Origin: Sphaerisporangium sp. TRM90804
Lineage (GTDB): Bacteria; Actinomycetota; Actinomycetes; Streptosporangiales; Streptosporangiaceae
Assembly (NCBI RefSeq): GCF_029846175.1
Contig: NZ_JARWAC010000025.1
Location: 1-64,000 of the forward strand
Length of the DNA: 64,000 nt
Direction of reading: 5' to 3'
In this document: piece by piece, positions 57,269-64,000 of the stretch
Layout: every line of letters starts with the position of its first letter
Position numbering within the stretch: the stretch's first letter is position 1
Position numbers and translations under genes: made by a program
Notes under the pieces: model-generated
Seen by the model: only the letters and a program-made list of their open reading frames with translations
Told to the model about the DNA's origin: nothing
The model's database searches: none

Positions 57269-57565
57269 TCACGCGAAGAGAGCTTCCTGGACGGGCTGAA
57301 TCTCGGTCGGCGCGGTGAGTTCCCGCACCCTGGCCTCAATCTCCGCCATGCGATCCGCGCGGTAGAGAGTGCTTAGGCAGCCCTCGCAAGTCGGATCGCC
57401 GCAGGTCAGCGGCTTCCCCTTGCGGTAGGCATTCCGTGTGACGGGACAGACGAGGTCACGTTCAATCCAGCCCGGGTCGTCAGTCTGGGCGGTCCGCCAC
57501 CGGCGCCAGTCCTTACGAAGCTGAGCGAGTTGACGCTTGAGCGTCTTCTCTGTGATCTTGGTCAT
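57269..57565 (-). CDS. small Cys-containing protein (98 aa)
   Basis: A 98-residue protein from ATG 57565, starting MTKITEKTLKRQLAQLRKDW. A basic helix is followed by a cysteine cluster (LTCGDPTCEGCLST plus LVCPVTRNAYRKGKP), likely a zinc-binding knuckle. It is an early-region phage protein of unknown function. Confidence 0.5.
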   Translation of the reverse strand: MTKITEKTLKRQLAQLRKDWRRWRTAQTDDPGWIERDLVCPVTRNAYRKGKPLTCGDPTCEGCLSTLYRADRMAEIEARVRELTAPTEIQPVQEALFA

Positions 57566-57600
57566 CGGGCCTTGTCCTGTCATGGCGGTCAGCGAGCTGT

Positions 57601-57846
57601 TCACCGGGGATCGTGGCCGTTCACCGTGTGGGCGCGGTCGGTGATGCGGTTGAGCTGGGCGGCGTGCCGCAGTGCGCCGTTGACCAGCTCCCGCTGCCTG
57701 ACGGCGTTGTTCCGCACCTCGGCCCGGTACTGGCGGTGCGCCTGGTCGAGCAGGAGCTTCAGGTTCTTGACGCGGCTGTGGAGAGCGGCCATGCCGAGAA
57801 GCCCGAAGGCGGCAGCGACGGCGAGGAGCTGTTCGAGCAGGGTCAT
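57601..57846 (-). CDS. small membrane-anchored protein (81 aa)
   Basis: An 81-residue protein starting MTLLEQLLAVAAAFGLLGMA, with one N-terminal membrane helix (about 5-22) and a basic cytoplasmic helix (HRQYRAEVRNNAVRQRELV). It overlaps the upstream 52-aa gene by four bases. Function is unknown. Confidence 0.5.
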   Translation of the reverse strand: MTLLEQLLAVAAAFGLLGMAALHSRVKNLKLLLDQAHRQYRAEVRNNAVRQRELVNGALRHAAQLNRITDRAHTVNGHDPR

Positions 57847-58001
57847 CGGGTCCTCCGGGTGGGACGGCCGAGCATCCGCATGACGTCGGCCGGCCGGTGA
57901 CCGGGACCGCCGTTCATCCAGCACTCGGGGCAGGAGTGCTCCAGGGTGGTGCTCGGCGATCGACGAGCCGTGAGCGGCGCCGGGATCTGATTCGCGCTCA
58001 C
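57843..58001 (-). CDS. small protein with CPEC motif (52 aa)
   Basis: A 52-residue protein from GTG 58001, starting VSANQIPAPLTARRSPSTTL. It has EHSCPECWMN in the middle, half of a zinc knuckle. It overlaps both neighbours by four bases (GTGA and ATGA), which supports translation. Function is unknown. Confidence 0.45.
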   Translation of the reverse strand: MSANQIPAPLTARRSPSTTLEHSCPECWMNGGPGHRPADVMRMLGRPTRRTR

Positions 58002-58465
58002 TGACTCGCTCCTTCTCGGCTGGCGAGGGCACCGACGGTGAGCCCACAGCCGGGGCAAGTAGCGCTTTCGCCGGGGACACAGAGCATCTGCGATCCGCAA
58101 TCGGGGCAAGCGCTCGCGGCCTTAATGTCAGCGTGGATTTCCCACTCCGCGGTGAGGTACGGCAGGAGATTGCCGATCGTGCCGAGGAGGCTCTTGATGC
58201 GGATCTGGACGCTGTGGCGAAGGTTTTCAATGCCGTTGCCCGCCTGCGCGACGCACATCGGGCACAGGTCTCCGCCGAGAGCCGCGCAGTCCCCCCGGTG
58301 GGCGCTCGGCGCACTGAGGCACCCCTTGTTGCAGGCGCCTGGAGCCCGGACGGCCGGGATGGTCTTCTCGTCGTAGTTGTAGGTGAACCTGTCTCCGCAG
58401 ATGAAGCACCGCGTGTTACCGGCGCCCCACTTGGTGCTGCTCGGGTAGATGATCGCTGTTGTCAT
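57998..58465 (-). CDS. zinc-ribbon protein (155 aa)
   Basis: A 155-residue protein with an N-terminal CFICGDRFTYNYDE, a middle CAALGGDLCPMC, and a C-terminal zinc ribbon (ACPDCGSQ, then ATCPGCGL). The multiple Cys pairs indicate one to three Zn ions and a nucleic-acid-binding role. It starts MTTAIIYPSSTKWGAGNTRC. Early phage gene, family unknown. Confidence 0.58.
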   Translation of the reverse strand: MTTAIIYPSSTKWGAGNTRCFICGDRFTYNYDEKTIPAVRAPGACNKGCLSAPSAHRGDCAALGGDLCPMCVAQAGNGIENLRHSVQIRIKSLLGTIGNLLPYLTAEWEIHADIKAASACPDCGSQMLCVPGESATCPGCGLTVGALASREGASQ

Positions 58466-58480
58466 TCGCTTCTCCTTTGG

Positions 58481-58999
58481 TTAGGCGGCCACGAACTTGA
58501 CCGTGGGCGCGGTGCTGGTGTCCGAGCCGAGGTAGCCGGGCAGGTTGAGCAGTCGCCACTCGTGCGCGACCTGGGCGGCTTCCTCAGGCGTCTTGAAGAG
58601 CCCGAGCCAGTAGCTCCGGCCGTCGACCTTCGCTTGTGCCGCCCACCGCTTACGGCGCTTGTAGACGCCCCGGTAACCGGAGACGGCGGTGGAGCGGCGG
58701 TTCGCCGCGTTCATCTGCGGCGTGGCCCACCGCAGGTTGGAGCGGCGGCAGTCGTACCGGTCGCGGTTGACGTGGTCGACGTAGAGGCCGTCGCCGCGGC
58801 GGGCTCCCATGACCCAGCGGTGCAGCAGCTCGCTCCGGCCGCCGTCCCAGAGCTGGCTGTATCCGTGACTTCCCAAAGAGATCGGCCGGCCCTTGAGGCG
58901 CTCGAAGTCGACCCGGTCCAGGAGCACCGGGACGGGCCCGGCCTTGCTCGACGCGAGCACGGTGACGACGTCTAAGTCAGTGATGAGTAGTGAGGTCAT
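58481..58999 (-). CDS. HNH homing endonuclease with AP2-like domain
   Basis: A 172-residue HNH nuclease. The NUMOD-type lead (GSHGYSQLWDGGRSELLHRW) is followed by the HNH core VDHVNRDRYDCRRSNLRWAT and a C-terminal AP2-like DNA-binding domain (GYRGVYKRRKRWAAQAKVDG). This layout is that of free-standing phage homing endonucleases. It lies next to the ori-like repeat region and the primase gene, a usual place for such invaders. Confidence 0.82.
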   Translation of the reverse strand: MTSLLITDLDVVTVLASSKAGPVPVLLDRVDFERLKGRPISLGSHGYSQLWDGGRSELLHRWVMGARRGDGLYVDHVNRDRYDCRRSNLRWATPQMNAANRRSTAVSGYRGVYKRRKRWAAQAKVDGRSYWLGLFKTPEEAAQVAHEWRLLNLPGYLGSDTSTAPTVKFVAA

Positions 59000-59327
59000 G
59001 AGTCCCCCCGGGGACGTAGGCGAACAGAGGTGGGGCGGGGGGTTGGGGACAGCTCTCCGTGTCGGACAGCGCAGGTACGGCTAGCCATGGCTGCGCTGGT
59101 GGAGGCACCGGGACTAATCGCCCCCATTGCGGAGCGCTGTATGCACGGCTGGTTTCCTACTTTCCCTGTCGGATAACTGATCCGTGTAGGGCTACCAGTG
59201 CATTTCCGCAGGTCGTGCAGGGTGTGTAGGGTTGTGAAGGGTTTTCCGAAACTCGCTATACGCGCGCACACGCATGAAGGCAACCGGGAAACCATGCACA
59301 TCCCTACACGCCCTGCACTTCCGCAGG
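59000..59327. other. non-coding region with repeats, possible replication origin
   Basis: About 328 bp between the HNH gene start and the primase-helicase stop. GTGTAGGG occurs at 59184, 59224 and inverted at 59302. GTGCAGGGTGTGTAGGG and its near-complement form a long inverted repeat around 59216-59316. TTCCGCAGGTC is repeated directly on each side of it. The centre is relatively AT-rich. This resembles an iteron-bearing origin beside its primase gene, but a regulatory leader for the HNH gene is also possible. Confidence 0.5.
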
Positions 59328-60683
59328 TCACGGGCTTTCTTCTCTCTCGACGGTGAGCACCAGGCCGCGGTAGACGTTTCCGGCGTTGGTGCGCACCTTG
59401 GCGAAGCCGCGCTTCTCCATGGACTTCGCGAACTCAACCTCGCTACCAGGCGTTTCAGCGCTCGCAAGACACCAACTGGTCCAAGCGGCGAACAGGTCCC
59501 TCGCCTTCTCCCTGCCGGCTTCTGTGCGATGGATGCGCTCGGAAAGGAAGCGGGCGAGGACGTCGCTGTCGTTCTGGTACTGCTTGGTGCGCGTCTTGAC
59601 CACCTCGGGCGGATTCAGACCCTGTGACTGGTAGTCACCCCACCCCTGGTAAGCCCAGGAGAGAATGGTCGGCGCCGCGGCCTTGAGCCGTTCAGGCAGG
59701 TCAGAGTCGCGCTCGTGCTCGGGGATCACCACGTCGAACGGCACCACGAGGATGCGGCGCCACACGGCGGGGTCATCGCCGGAGACGACCGGCAGGTGGT
59801 TGGTCAGCATGACCAGGGTGTGCGACGGGTCGAAGGTGATGGGGTTGCGATGCATCAGGTTGGCTTCGATGGGGTCTCCACCGACCAGCCGTTTCATGGT
59901 CGCTTCTGCGAACCGGCGGCCTTTCTCGGTCTCGGAGCAGAAGGCGAGGCGGGCGCCGCGGAGCCGCATCTTGAATGCGCCGTGTCGCTCGTGTTTGCTC
60001 TCCATGAGCATCGCTGGGTCGACCTCGATGGCGTAGTCGCCGAACGCGGCCATGAGGGCGTCCCGGAAGGTGCCTTTGCCGTTCGCTCCGTCGCCGGTGA
60101 AGATCGGCATGACGTGTTCGGTGACCTTGCCGAGCATTGCGTAGCCCATGAGTCGCTGGACGAACGTGCGGACGTCGGTGTCGGGCAGGATCCGCCGGAG
60201 GAACGCGTCCCACTCGGCGTTGGGGTCGGAGTGGAGGTTGCCGCCCGCAACCTTGGTGATGAGGTGGTTGCGGTTGTTCGGGCCGCTCACGCCGGTGAGC
60301 AGGTGGACGGTGGACGTCGGTGTGTTGAAGAGGTAGGGGTCAGCGTCGAGTTGGTCGGAAGCCGTTGCCAGCGGCTTGATGCTTGCGGCGATGCGGAGCA
60401 CGCCTTCGAGGCCGGAGGCGGACTCGCACTTGCCGGCGTCTTCCAGGAGTTGCTTCCTGGCGTCCTTGGAGAGCCTGCTCGCCTCGGACCGGGCTTGCTT
60501 GACGGTGTCGATGGCGCAGCGCTTGGCGCCGCCGTCCTTGTCTTCGGCCCACCTGCTGCCGTCCCAGCGGTACCAGTCCAGGCCGTGGACGAAGCGAAGG
60601 GCGTCGGCGTGCTGATGAGCGAACCGCTCGGCGATCCGGAGCTGCCCTCTGTGCTGCTCGCGGGTCTTGGCGGTGGTGGTCAC
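59328..60683 (-). CDS. P4-type phage primase-helicase (D5_N/SF3)
   Basis: A 451-residue replication protein. The N-terminal D5_N region (DWYRWDGSRWAEDKDGGAKR) precedes an SF3 helicase domain with Walker A FTGDGANGKGT near residue 195 and the sensor segment FDPSHTLVMLTNHLPVV. A C-terminal winged helix follows (about 385-445). It lacks its own primase domain, which is supplied by the overlapping prim-pol gene at 60680. Together they should start and unwind phage DNA at an origin. Confidence 0.88.
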   Translation of the reverse strand: MTTTAKTREQHRGQLRIAERFAHQHADALRFVHGLDWYRWDGSRWAEDKDGGAKRCAIDTVKQARSEASRLSKDARKQLLEDAGKCESASGLEGVLRIAASIKPLATASDQLDADPYLFNTPTSTVHLLTGVSGPNNRNHLITKVAGGNLHSDPNAEWDAFLRRILPDTDVRTFVQRLMGYAMLGKVTEHVMPIFTGDGANGKGTFRDALMAAFGDYAIEVDPAMLMESKHERHGAFKMRLRGARLAFCSETEKGRRFAEATMKRLVGGDPIEANLMHRNPITFDPSHTLVMLTNHLPVVSGDDPAVWRRILVVPFDVVIPEHERDSDLPERLKAAAPTILSWAYQGWGDYQSQGLNPPEVVKTRTKQYQNDSDVLARFLSERIHRTEAGREKARDLFAAWTSWCLASAETPGSEVEFAKSMEKRGFAKVRTNAGNVYRGLVLTVEREESP

Positions 60684-61684
60684 CGGGCCCCCTGAAGGCG
60701 GCGGGGGTTGCGGGACCCGGCGGTGAGGCCGGAGCGGATGGTCGCGTCGACCTGGCGTTCACCGGTCCAGGCGATCAGGCCGACGGCTTCGGCTGCGGCG
60801 CGCAGCGCGGTCTCGGCGTCGAGCTGGTCGAGCACGCCTGCGCCCACGAGGGTGCCGAGGACGAAGGAGCTGCGGTTGAGCGCGTCGTTCCTGCCGCCGA
60901 CCATGGCGGTGTCGAGGATGCGCTGCACCTCTCCCTCGACGGCCGCGATGACGTACCGGTCTCGGATGTGCGGAAGGCCGACCGGGCGCCCACTCGGCGC
61001 GGGCGCCGGCTTCTCCCGCAGGCGCTCGGCAACCCGAGGATGCAGCGGCGTGAGCGGCAGAGAGACGGTGTCGTTGAGCCACCGGTATGGCTGGCCGGTC
61101 CTGGGGTGTCGACTCGGCGCGGCAACGAAGTAGCCGCCGTCACCCTTGATGTCGACTCCCGGCCCGAGCCGGTGAGCCCCGGACTTGATCCATCCGCCCG
61201 GGTGGGCGAAGAGCAGGTGCCATCCGCCGGTGCCGGAGCGGGCGGCGGCAGTGCGCGGGAGCAGGCCGTCTTTGATGAGCGTGGCGGCGGTGGTGATGCC
61301 GTCCGCGCCGTGGGCATCGAGGGTGTCGATGTCGGCCACGACCAGGCCGGAGACCGCGCCCGTCCGAATGGCGACAAGACCGCCGGGGTTCCGCCGCCCC
61401 ATCTCGCGGAGACGCTCAGGGTCGGCGCTGGCGCTGTAAAAACCGTGGCAGGTGAGGCATTCGCATGCCTCGCGCTGCTCGTTGGTGAGGTGGTGCTCGG
61501 TGCAGTCGTCGCAGTTCTTGAGCGGGACCTTGCTGGCGCTGAGCATGAAGCACTTGAAGCCGTGGGCCGCGTACGCGAGCATCGCGTCGATCTTGGGCGT
61601 GTCAGGGGTGATTCGGATCCCTGTCGCGTGGTTGATGGTGTGAGGAGAAGCGGCGCCGAGCCCCTCGGCGCCGATGCCGGACAT
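60680..61684 (-). CDS. bifunctional DNA primase/polymerase (prim-pol)
   Basis: A protein of about 334 residues from ATG 61684. The prim-pol domain (about 30-230) has the catalytic DxD in VVADIDTLD, the SGTGGWHLLF motif and KGDGGYFVAAPS. An inserted Cys cluster (CDDCTEHHLTNE, then CECLTC) probably binds zinc, as in many actinobacterial phage prim-pols. It overlaps the helicase gene by four bases, so one polypeptide function is split in two. Confidence 0.88.
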   Translation of the reverse strand: MSGIGAEGLGAASPHTINHATGIRITPDTPKIDAMLAYAAHGFKCFMLSASKVPLKNCDDCTEHHLTNEQREACECLTCHGFYSASADPERLREMGRRNPGGLVAIRTGAVSGLVVADIDTLDAHGADGITTAATLIKDGLLPRTAAARSGTGGWHLLFAHPGGWIKSGAHRLGPGVDIKGDGGYFVAAPSRHPRTGQPYRWLNDTVSLPLTPLHPRVAERLREKPAPAPSGRPVGLPHIRDRYVIAAVEGEVQRILDTAMVGGRNDALNRSSFVLGTLVGAGVLDQLDAETALRAAAEAVGLIAWTGERQVDATIRSGLTAGSRNPRRLQGAR

Positions 61685-61732
61685 CACGTGGTCCCCCCGG
61701 GGTGTTACGGATCTTGATGTGCTGGCTGGGGG

Positions 61733-61966
61733 TTAGGAGGTCTCGGCCATCAGGCCCAGGACCTTGAGAAGGTCGACCTTGCGCACGACGTAGCTGCCGC
61801 CGATGCGGAGCACCTGGCACGGGAACTTGTTGTACCGAGCCAGTTCGTGGGCCTTGGTGCGCCCCATGAGCAGGGCTCGGCCAGCGGTCACGAGAGGGAC
61901 GGCGACGGGAAGAGCGCGGATCTCTTCCTCCGTCATGCCGACGGGGGACGCAATGGTCTGCGCCAT
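61733..61966 (-). CDS. excisionase-like HTH protein (77 aa)
   Basis: A 77-residue winged-helix protein starting MAQTIASPVGMTEEEIRALP. The segment GRALLMGRTKAHELARYNKF followed by VLRIGGSYVVRKVDLLKV is the HTH_17 pattern of excisionases and early regulators. It lies between the XRE gene and the primase, close to int, so it probably acts as Xis or as a regulator of the early operon. Confidence 0.72.
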   Translation of the reverse strand: MAQTIASPVGMTEEEIRALPVAVPLVTAGRALLMGRTKAHELARYNKFPCQVLRIGGSYVVRKVDLLKVLGLMAETS

Positions 61967-61968
61967 GA

Positions 61969-62223
61969 CTACCTCTTTCGGGGGAGGTGGGGCTCCAGCT
62001 CGCGGACGAGCACGTGGAGTTCCAGGGCCGTGGCCAGTCGGTAGAGCACGTCAACGGTGAGCTGCGACTCTCCGCGCTCGATGCGGGAGAGCTGGGCGGG
62101 GTCGACGCCCGCCCTCGCTGCGACTGATCGCAGTGAGAGGCCCAGCCGGATACGGACTGCCCGCAAGGACAGGTCCGCTGTGGACGTTCCGTCTACAGAC
62201 AGATCGTCCGGCGCGTTCATCAT
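61969..62223 (-). CDS. small XRE regulator (Cro-like)
   Basis: A protein of about 84 residues starting MMNAPDDLSVDGTSTADLSL. The XRE helix-turn-helix is LGLSLRSVAARAGVDPAQLS followed by RIERGESQL. It diverges from the large repressor at 62300 across ~75 bp, the classical immunity arrangement. It may be the Cro-like lytic switch controlling the early operon. Confidence 0.78.
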   Translation of the reverse strand: MMNAPDDLSVDGTSTADLSLRAVRIRLGLSLRSVAARAGVDPAQLSRIERGESQLTVDVLYRLATALELHVLVRELEPHLPRKR

Positions 62224-62299
62224 GGAGACAGAGTGATCCTTACTCTGTCTCCATGTCAAATCGTTCGGCCGGATACGCAAGAATCTGGATGGATGATGA

Positions 62300-63340
62300 T
62301 TGAGCGGCTACAGTGGCCACGTGGATGAGACCAAGCAGCCCCAGGCCCCGGAGCGCTACACGAGGGCGCCAAGAGAAGCCGGGAGCGACTACGGCGAGCT
62401 TCCGGGGACCCACATCACGCCAAATCGCCTGGTGGCCTACAACATGGCCTACTTCCGCAAGGCGGCAGGCCTCAAGCAGGAGGACTTGGCGGCGCGGCTG
62501 AACATGGCCCGAGGCCAGACCCTGTGGACGAACGCGTCCATCAGCGCCGCTGAACGGTCGTGGGATGGGAAGCGGGTGAGGCAGTTCGACGCCGATCTCA
62601 TCCTCGGTCTGGCCACCACGCTCGGCCTGCCGATCGCAGCATTCTTCCTCCCCCCAGAGGATGACGGGATCAAGCAGCGATACCTCATGGACCTCCCGGA
62701 CACGACGGGGAGGGGCAACGACTGCCTGTATATGGCCGATGTCCTCGACTACGTCATCAACACGGACGGCTTCACCTTCGAAGCCGAGGAGGACGCGGAG
62801 GAGGACGCTGACCTACCCGAGAAGACCAACGAGCAGTATCGACGCCGGCTCAACGACGCCGTCGTCTTCTATCAGCGTGACGAGCCGCGCGAAGAAGGCG
62901 AGACCACCTACGCGCAAGACGCTTGGGGCGTCCACGCCTCACAGCAGGCGACACACGATCAGATCCTGGAGAAGATCGATCGGACCCGATACCACTACGA
63001 AGCTCTTCGTCAACTCTTGGGCGATATCGGCCGCGTACAGGACGACCTCTACGAGCAGCTTGGACTGATCGGGAAAGAACGTCTCCCCGATCCAATTGCG
63101 AAGGTCGCCGTGGACAGGTTCCGCGCTGGCGAATCGGTCGAAGCAATTGCTTCCAGCCTCGAAAAGAGCACGTGGCTGATTGAGAAGGCCCTGATAGAGG
63201 CCCGGTTGGGGTACCTCCAGTATTCCCCTGAGGCTAAAGCCCACGTCTTCGTCCAGCTCGAAGATTTGGACGCTGTCATGAGGCGCAGGGATGAGGAGCT
63301 GAAGCAACGAAAAGTAGCCCAGGGGCAGGGCGAGTCATGA
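62300..63340 (+). CDS. XRE-family prophage repressor (346 aa)
   Basis: A 346-residue protein from TTG 62300 (GTG 62321 is an alternative). An N-terminal XRE helix-turn-helix (AAGLKQEDLAARLNMARGQ, about residues 54-105) is followed by a long acidic linker (EEDAEEDADLPEKTNEQY). The C-terminal helical region is probably for multimerisation. Located between the Cro-like gene and integrase and divergent from the early operon, it is the best candidate for the lysogeny repressor. Its stop overlaps the integrase ATG. Confidence 0.72.
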   Translation: MSGYSGHVDETKQPQAPERYTRAPREAGSDYGELPGTHITPNRLVAYNMAYFRKAAGLKQEDLAARLNMARGQTLWTNASISAAERSWDGKRVRQFDADLILGLATTLGLPIAAFFLPPEDDGIKQRYLMDLPDTTGRGNDCLYMADVLDYVINTDGFTFEAEEDAEEDADLPEKTNEQYRRRLNDAVVFYQRDEPREEGETTYAQDAWGVHASQQATHDQILEKIDRTRYHYEALRQLLGDIGRVQDDLYEQLGLIGKERLPDPIAKVAVDRFRAGESVEAIASSLEKSTWLIEKALIEARLGYLQYSPEAKAHVFVQLEDLDAVMRRRDEELKQRKVAQGQGES

Positions 63341-64000
63341 CGGCGGGTGCTTTTAAGCGCTGCAAGTGCCGTGACAACGCGAGTCGAGAACTCGGCGCAA
63401 AATGCCCGAAGTTGCGGCGCAAAGACGGGTCGTGGAACCCCAACCACGGATCTTGGTACGGCAAGAAGGAGTACACCCCCGGCGCAGACGGCGCCCGGGT
63501 CCGCCTGGCCGTCGGCGGGTTCCGTACCGAGGCCGACCTGTCCGACTTCTTCGAGTCCGCTGACCGGCTCATGGACGTCCCCGACGCCGGCCCGGACGGT
63601 CACGAGGCGCGGCTGGAGATCCTCGGCCTGATCCGCCAGGCCCGGAAGACCGGCGCCGACCTCCCAGACTGCGACGAGCTGCGGCGCAAGTACCGGGCGG
63701 GGCAGACGTTCCACGCGGTGACGTTCGGGGAGTTCTGGGCACGGTGGATCGCGCGGCGGCGGAAGTCGGCGGACATCCGCAAGACCACGATCCGGGCGTA
63801 CGAGTCCCACCACCGCGTCCACCTGCACGTCCTGGACCCGGTGCGGATGGACCGCCTGCGCGTCTCCGTCGTCCAGGAGATGTTCGACGGGGTCGACGCC
63901 AAGAATGAGGCGCTCCTCCAAGCCCGCGCCTCCGAGGACCCGGCCGTGCGCGCCTCGGTAAAGGGTCAGCGGATCACAGGCCCGGCGACCAAGCAGCGGA
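63337..64000 (+). CDS. int: site-specific integrase, 5' part (runs off the window)
   Basis: The first 221 residues of a tyrosine integrase from ATG 63337, overlapping the repressor stop by four bases. It starts MTAGAFKRCKCRDNASRELG, a Cys-containing N-terminus seen in many actinobacterial prophage and AICE integrases. An arm-binding region and a SAM-like domain (TFGEFWARWIARRRKSADIR) follow. The catalytic domain lies outside the window. By analogy with the AICE integrase and the integrase remnant, its att site should lie within about 200 bp after its stop. Confidence 0.85.
   Translation, partial: MTAGAFKRCKCRDNASRELGAKCPKLRRKDGSWNPNHGSWYGKKEYTPGADGARVRLAVGGFRTEADLSDFFESADRLMDVPDAGPDGHEARLEILGLIRQARKTGADLPDCDELRRKYRAGQTFHAVTFGEFWARWIARRRKSADIRKTTIRAYESHHRVHLHVLDPVRMDRLRVSVVQEMFDGVDAKNEALLQARASEDPAVRASVKGQRITGPATKQR

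Overview
The window is high-GC actinobacterial DNA. The evidence is the strong GC bias, frequent GTG starts, ATGA/GTGA gene overlaps, a secreted CBM2/GH6 cellulase and actinomycete-type mobile elements. A filamentous, cellulolytic actinomycete fits, for example of the Streptosporangiales/Thermomonosporaceae type, but the genus is inferred and not proven.

Region 1 (1-9.7 kb) is ordinary chromosome. It holds an SDR oxidoreductase, a MarR repressor diverging from a MoaF-like/SnoaL-like gene pair, a secreted RTX-like protein, a LysE exporter, a secreted FN3-CBM2 protein facing a CBM2-GH6 cellulase, and an HxlR regulator diverging from an NmrA-like oxidoreductase.

Region 2 (9.96-21.44 kb) is a complete actinomycete integrative and conjugative element (AICE) of the pSAM2 type. 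It is bounded by 44-bp direct repeats that copy the 3' half of a tRNA-Lys(TTT) gene. It encodes two GntR/UTRA regulators, a Nudix protein, short conserved AICE proteins, an FtsK-like TraB translocase, an HUH replication initiator, an excisionase and a tyrosine integrase. Its left arm carries two low-GC cargo genes, a DUF4365 nuclease-like protein and a HEPN-motif protein. Each is followed by a copy of the same ~125-bp GC-rich repeat.

Region 3 (21.44 kb to beyond the right edge) is a second, larger element in the same tandem array. Most of it is a siphovirus-type prophage read on the minus strand: integrase, repressor, Cro/Xis-like genes, prim-pol and P4-type primase-helicase, terminase, portal, protease, HK97 capsid, a PhoD-like virion protein, tail genes and a lysis cassette. 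Its left end is a plus-strand operon (21.99-27.2 kb) resembling a plasmid conjugation module: DUF2637-type membrane protein, small membrane proteins and a 663-aa membrane-anchored FtsK/TraB-like translocase. Directly downstream are helically phased 8-bp GCGACACC repeats that look like a clt/TRS transfer locus. I read this as a prophage/conjugative-element hybrid.

The layout shows accretion at one tRNA-Lys site. A broken integrase C-terminus sits just left of the first att, the AICE integrase just left of the second, and the prophage integrase runs off the right edge. Neither att in the window has the tRNA 5' half, so the intact tRNA should lie just right of the window. Another unexplained signal is a set of three 61-bp-spaced units (30.05-30.24 kb), each a constant 18-nt head followed by a different, nearly perfect palindrome, in the 3' region of the lysis operon.
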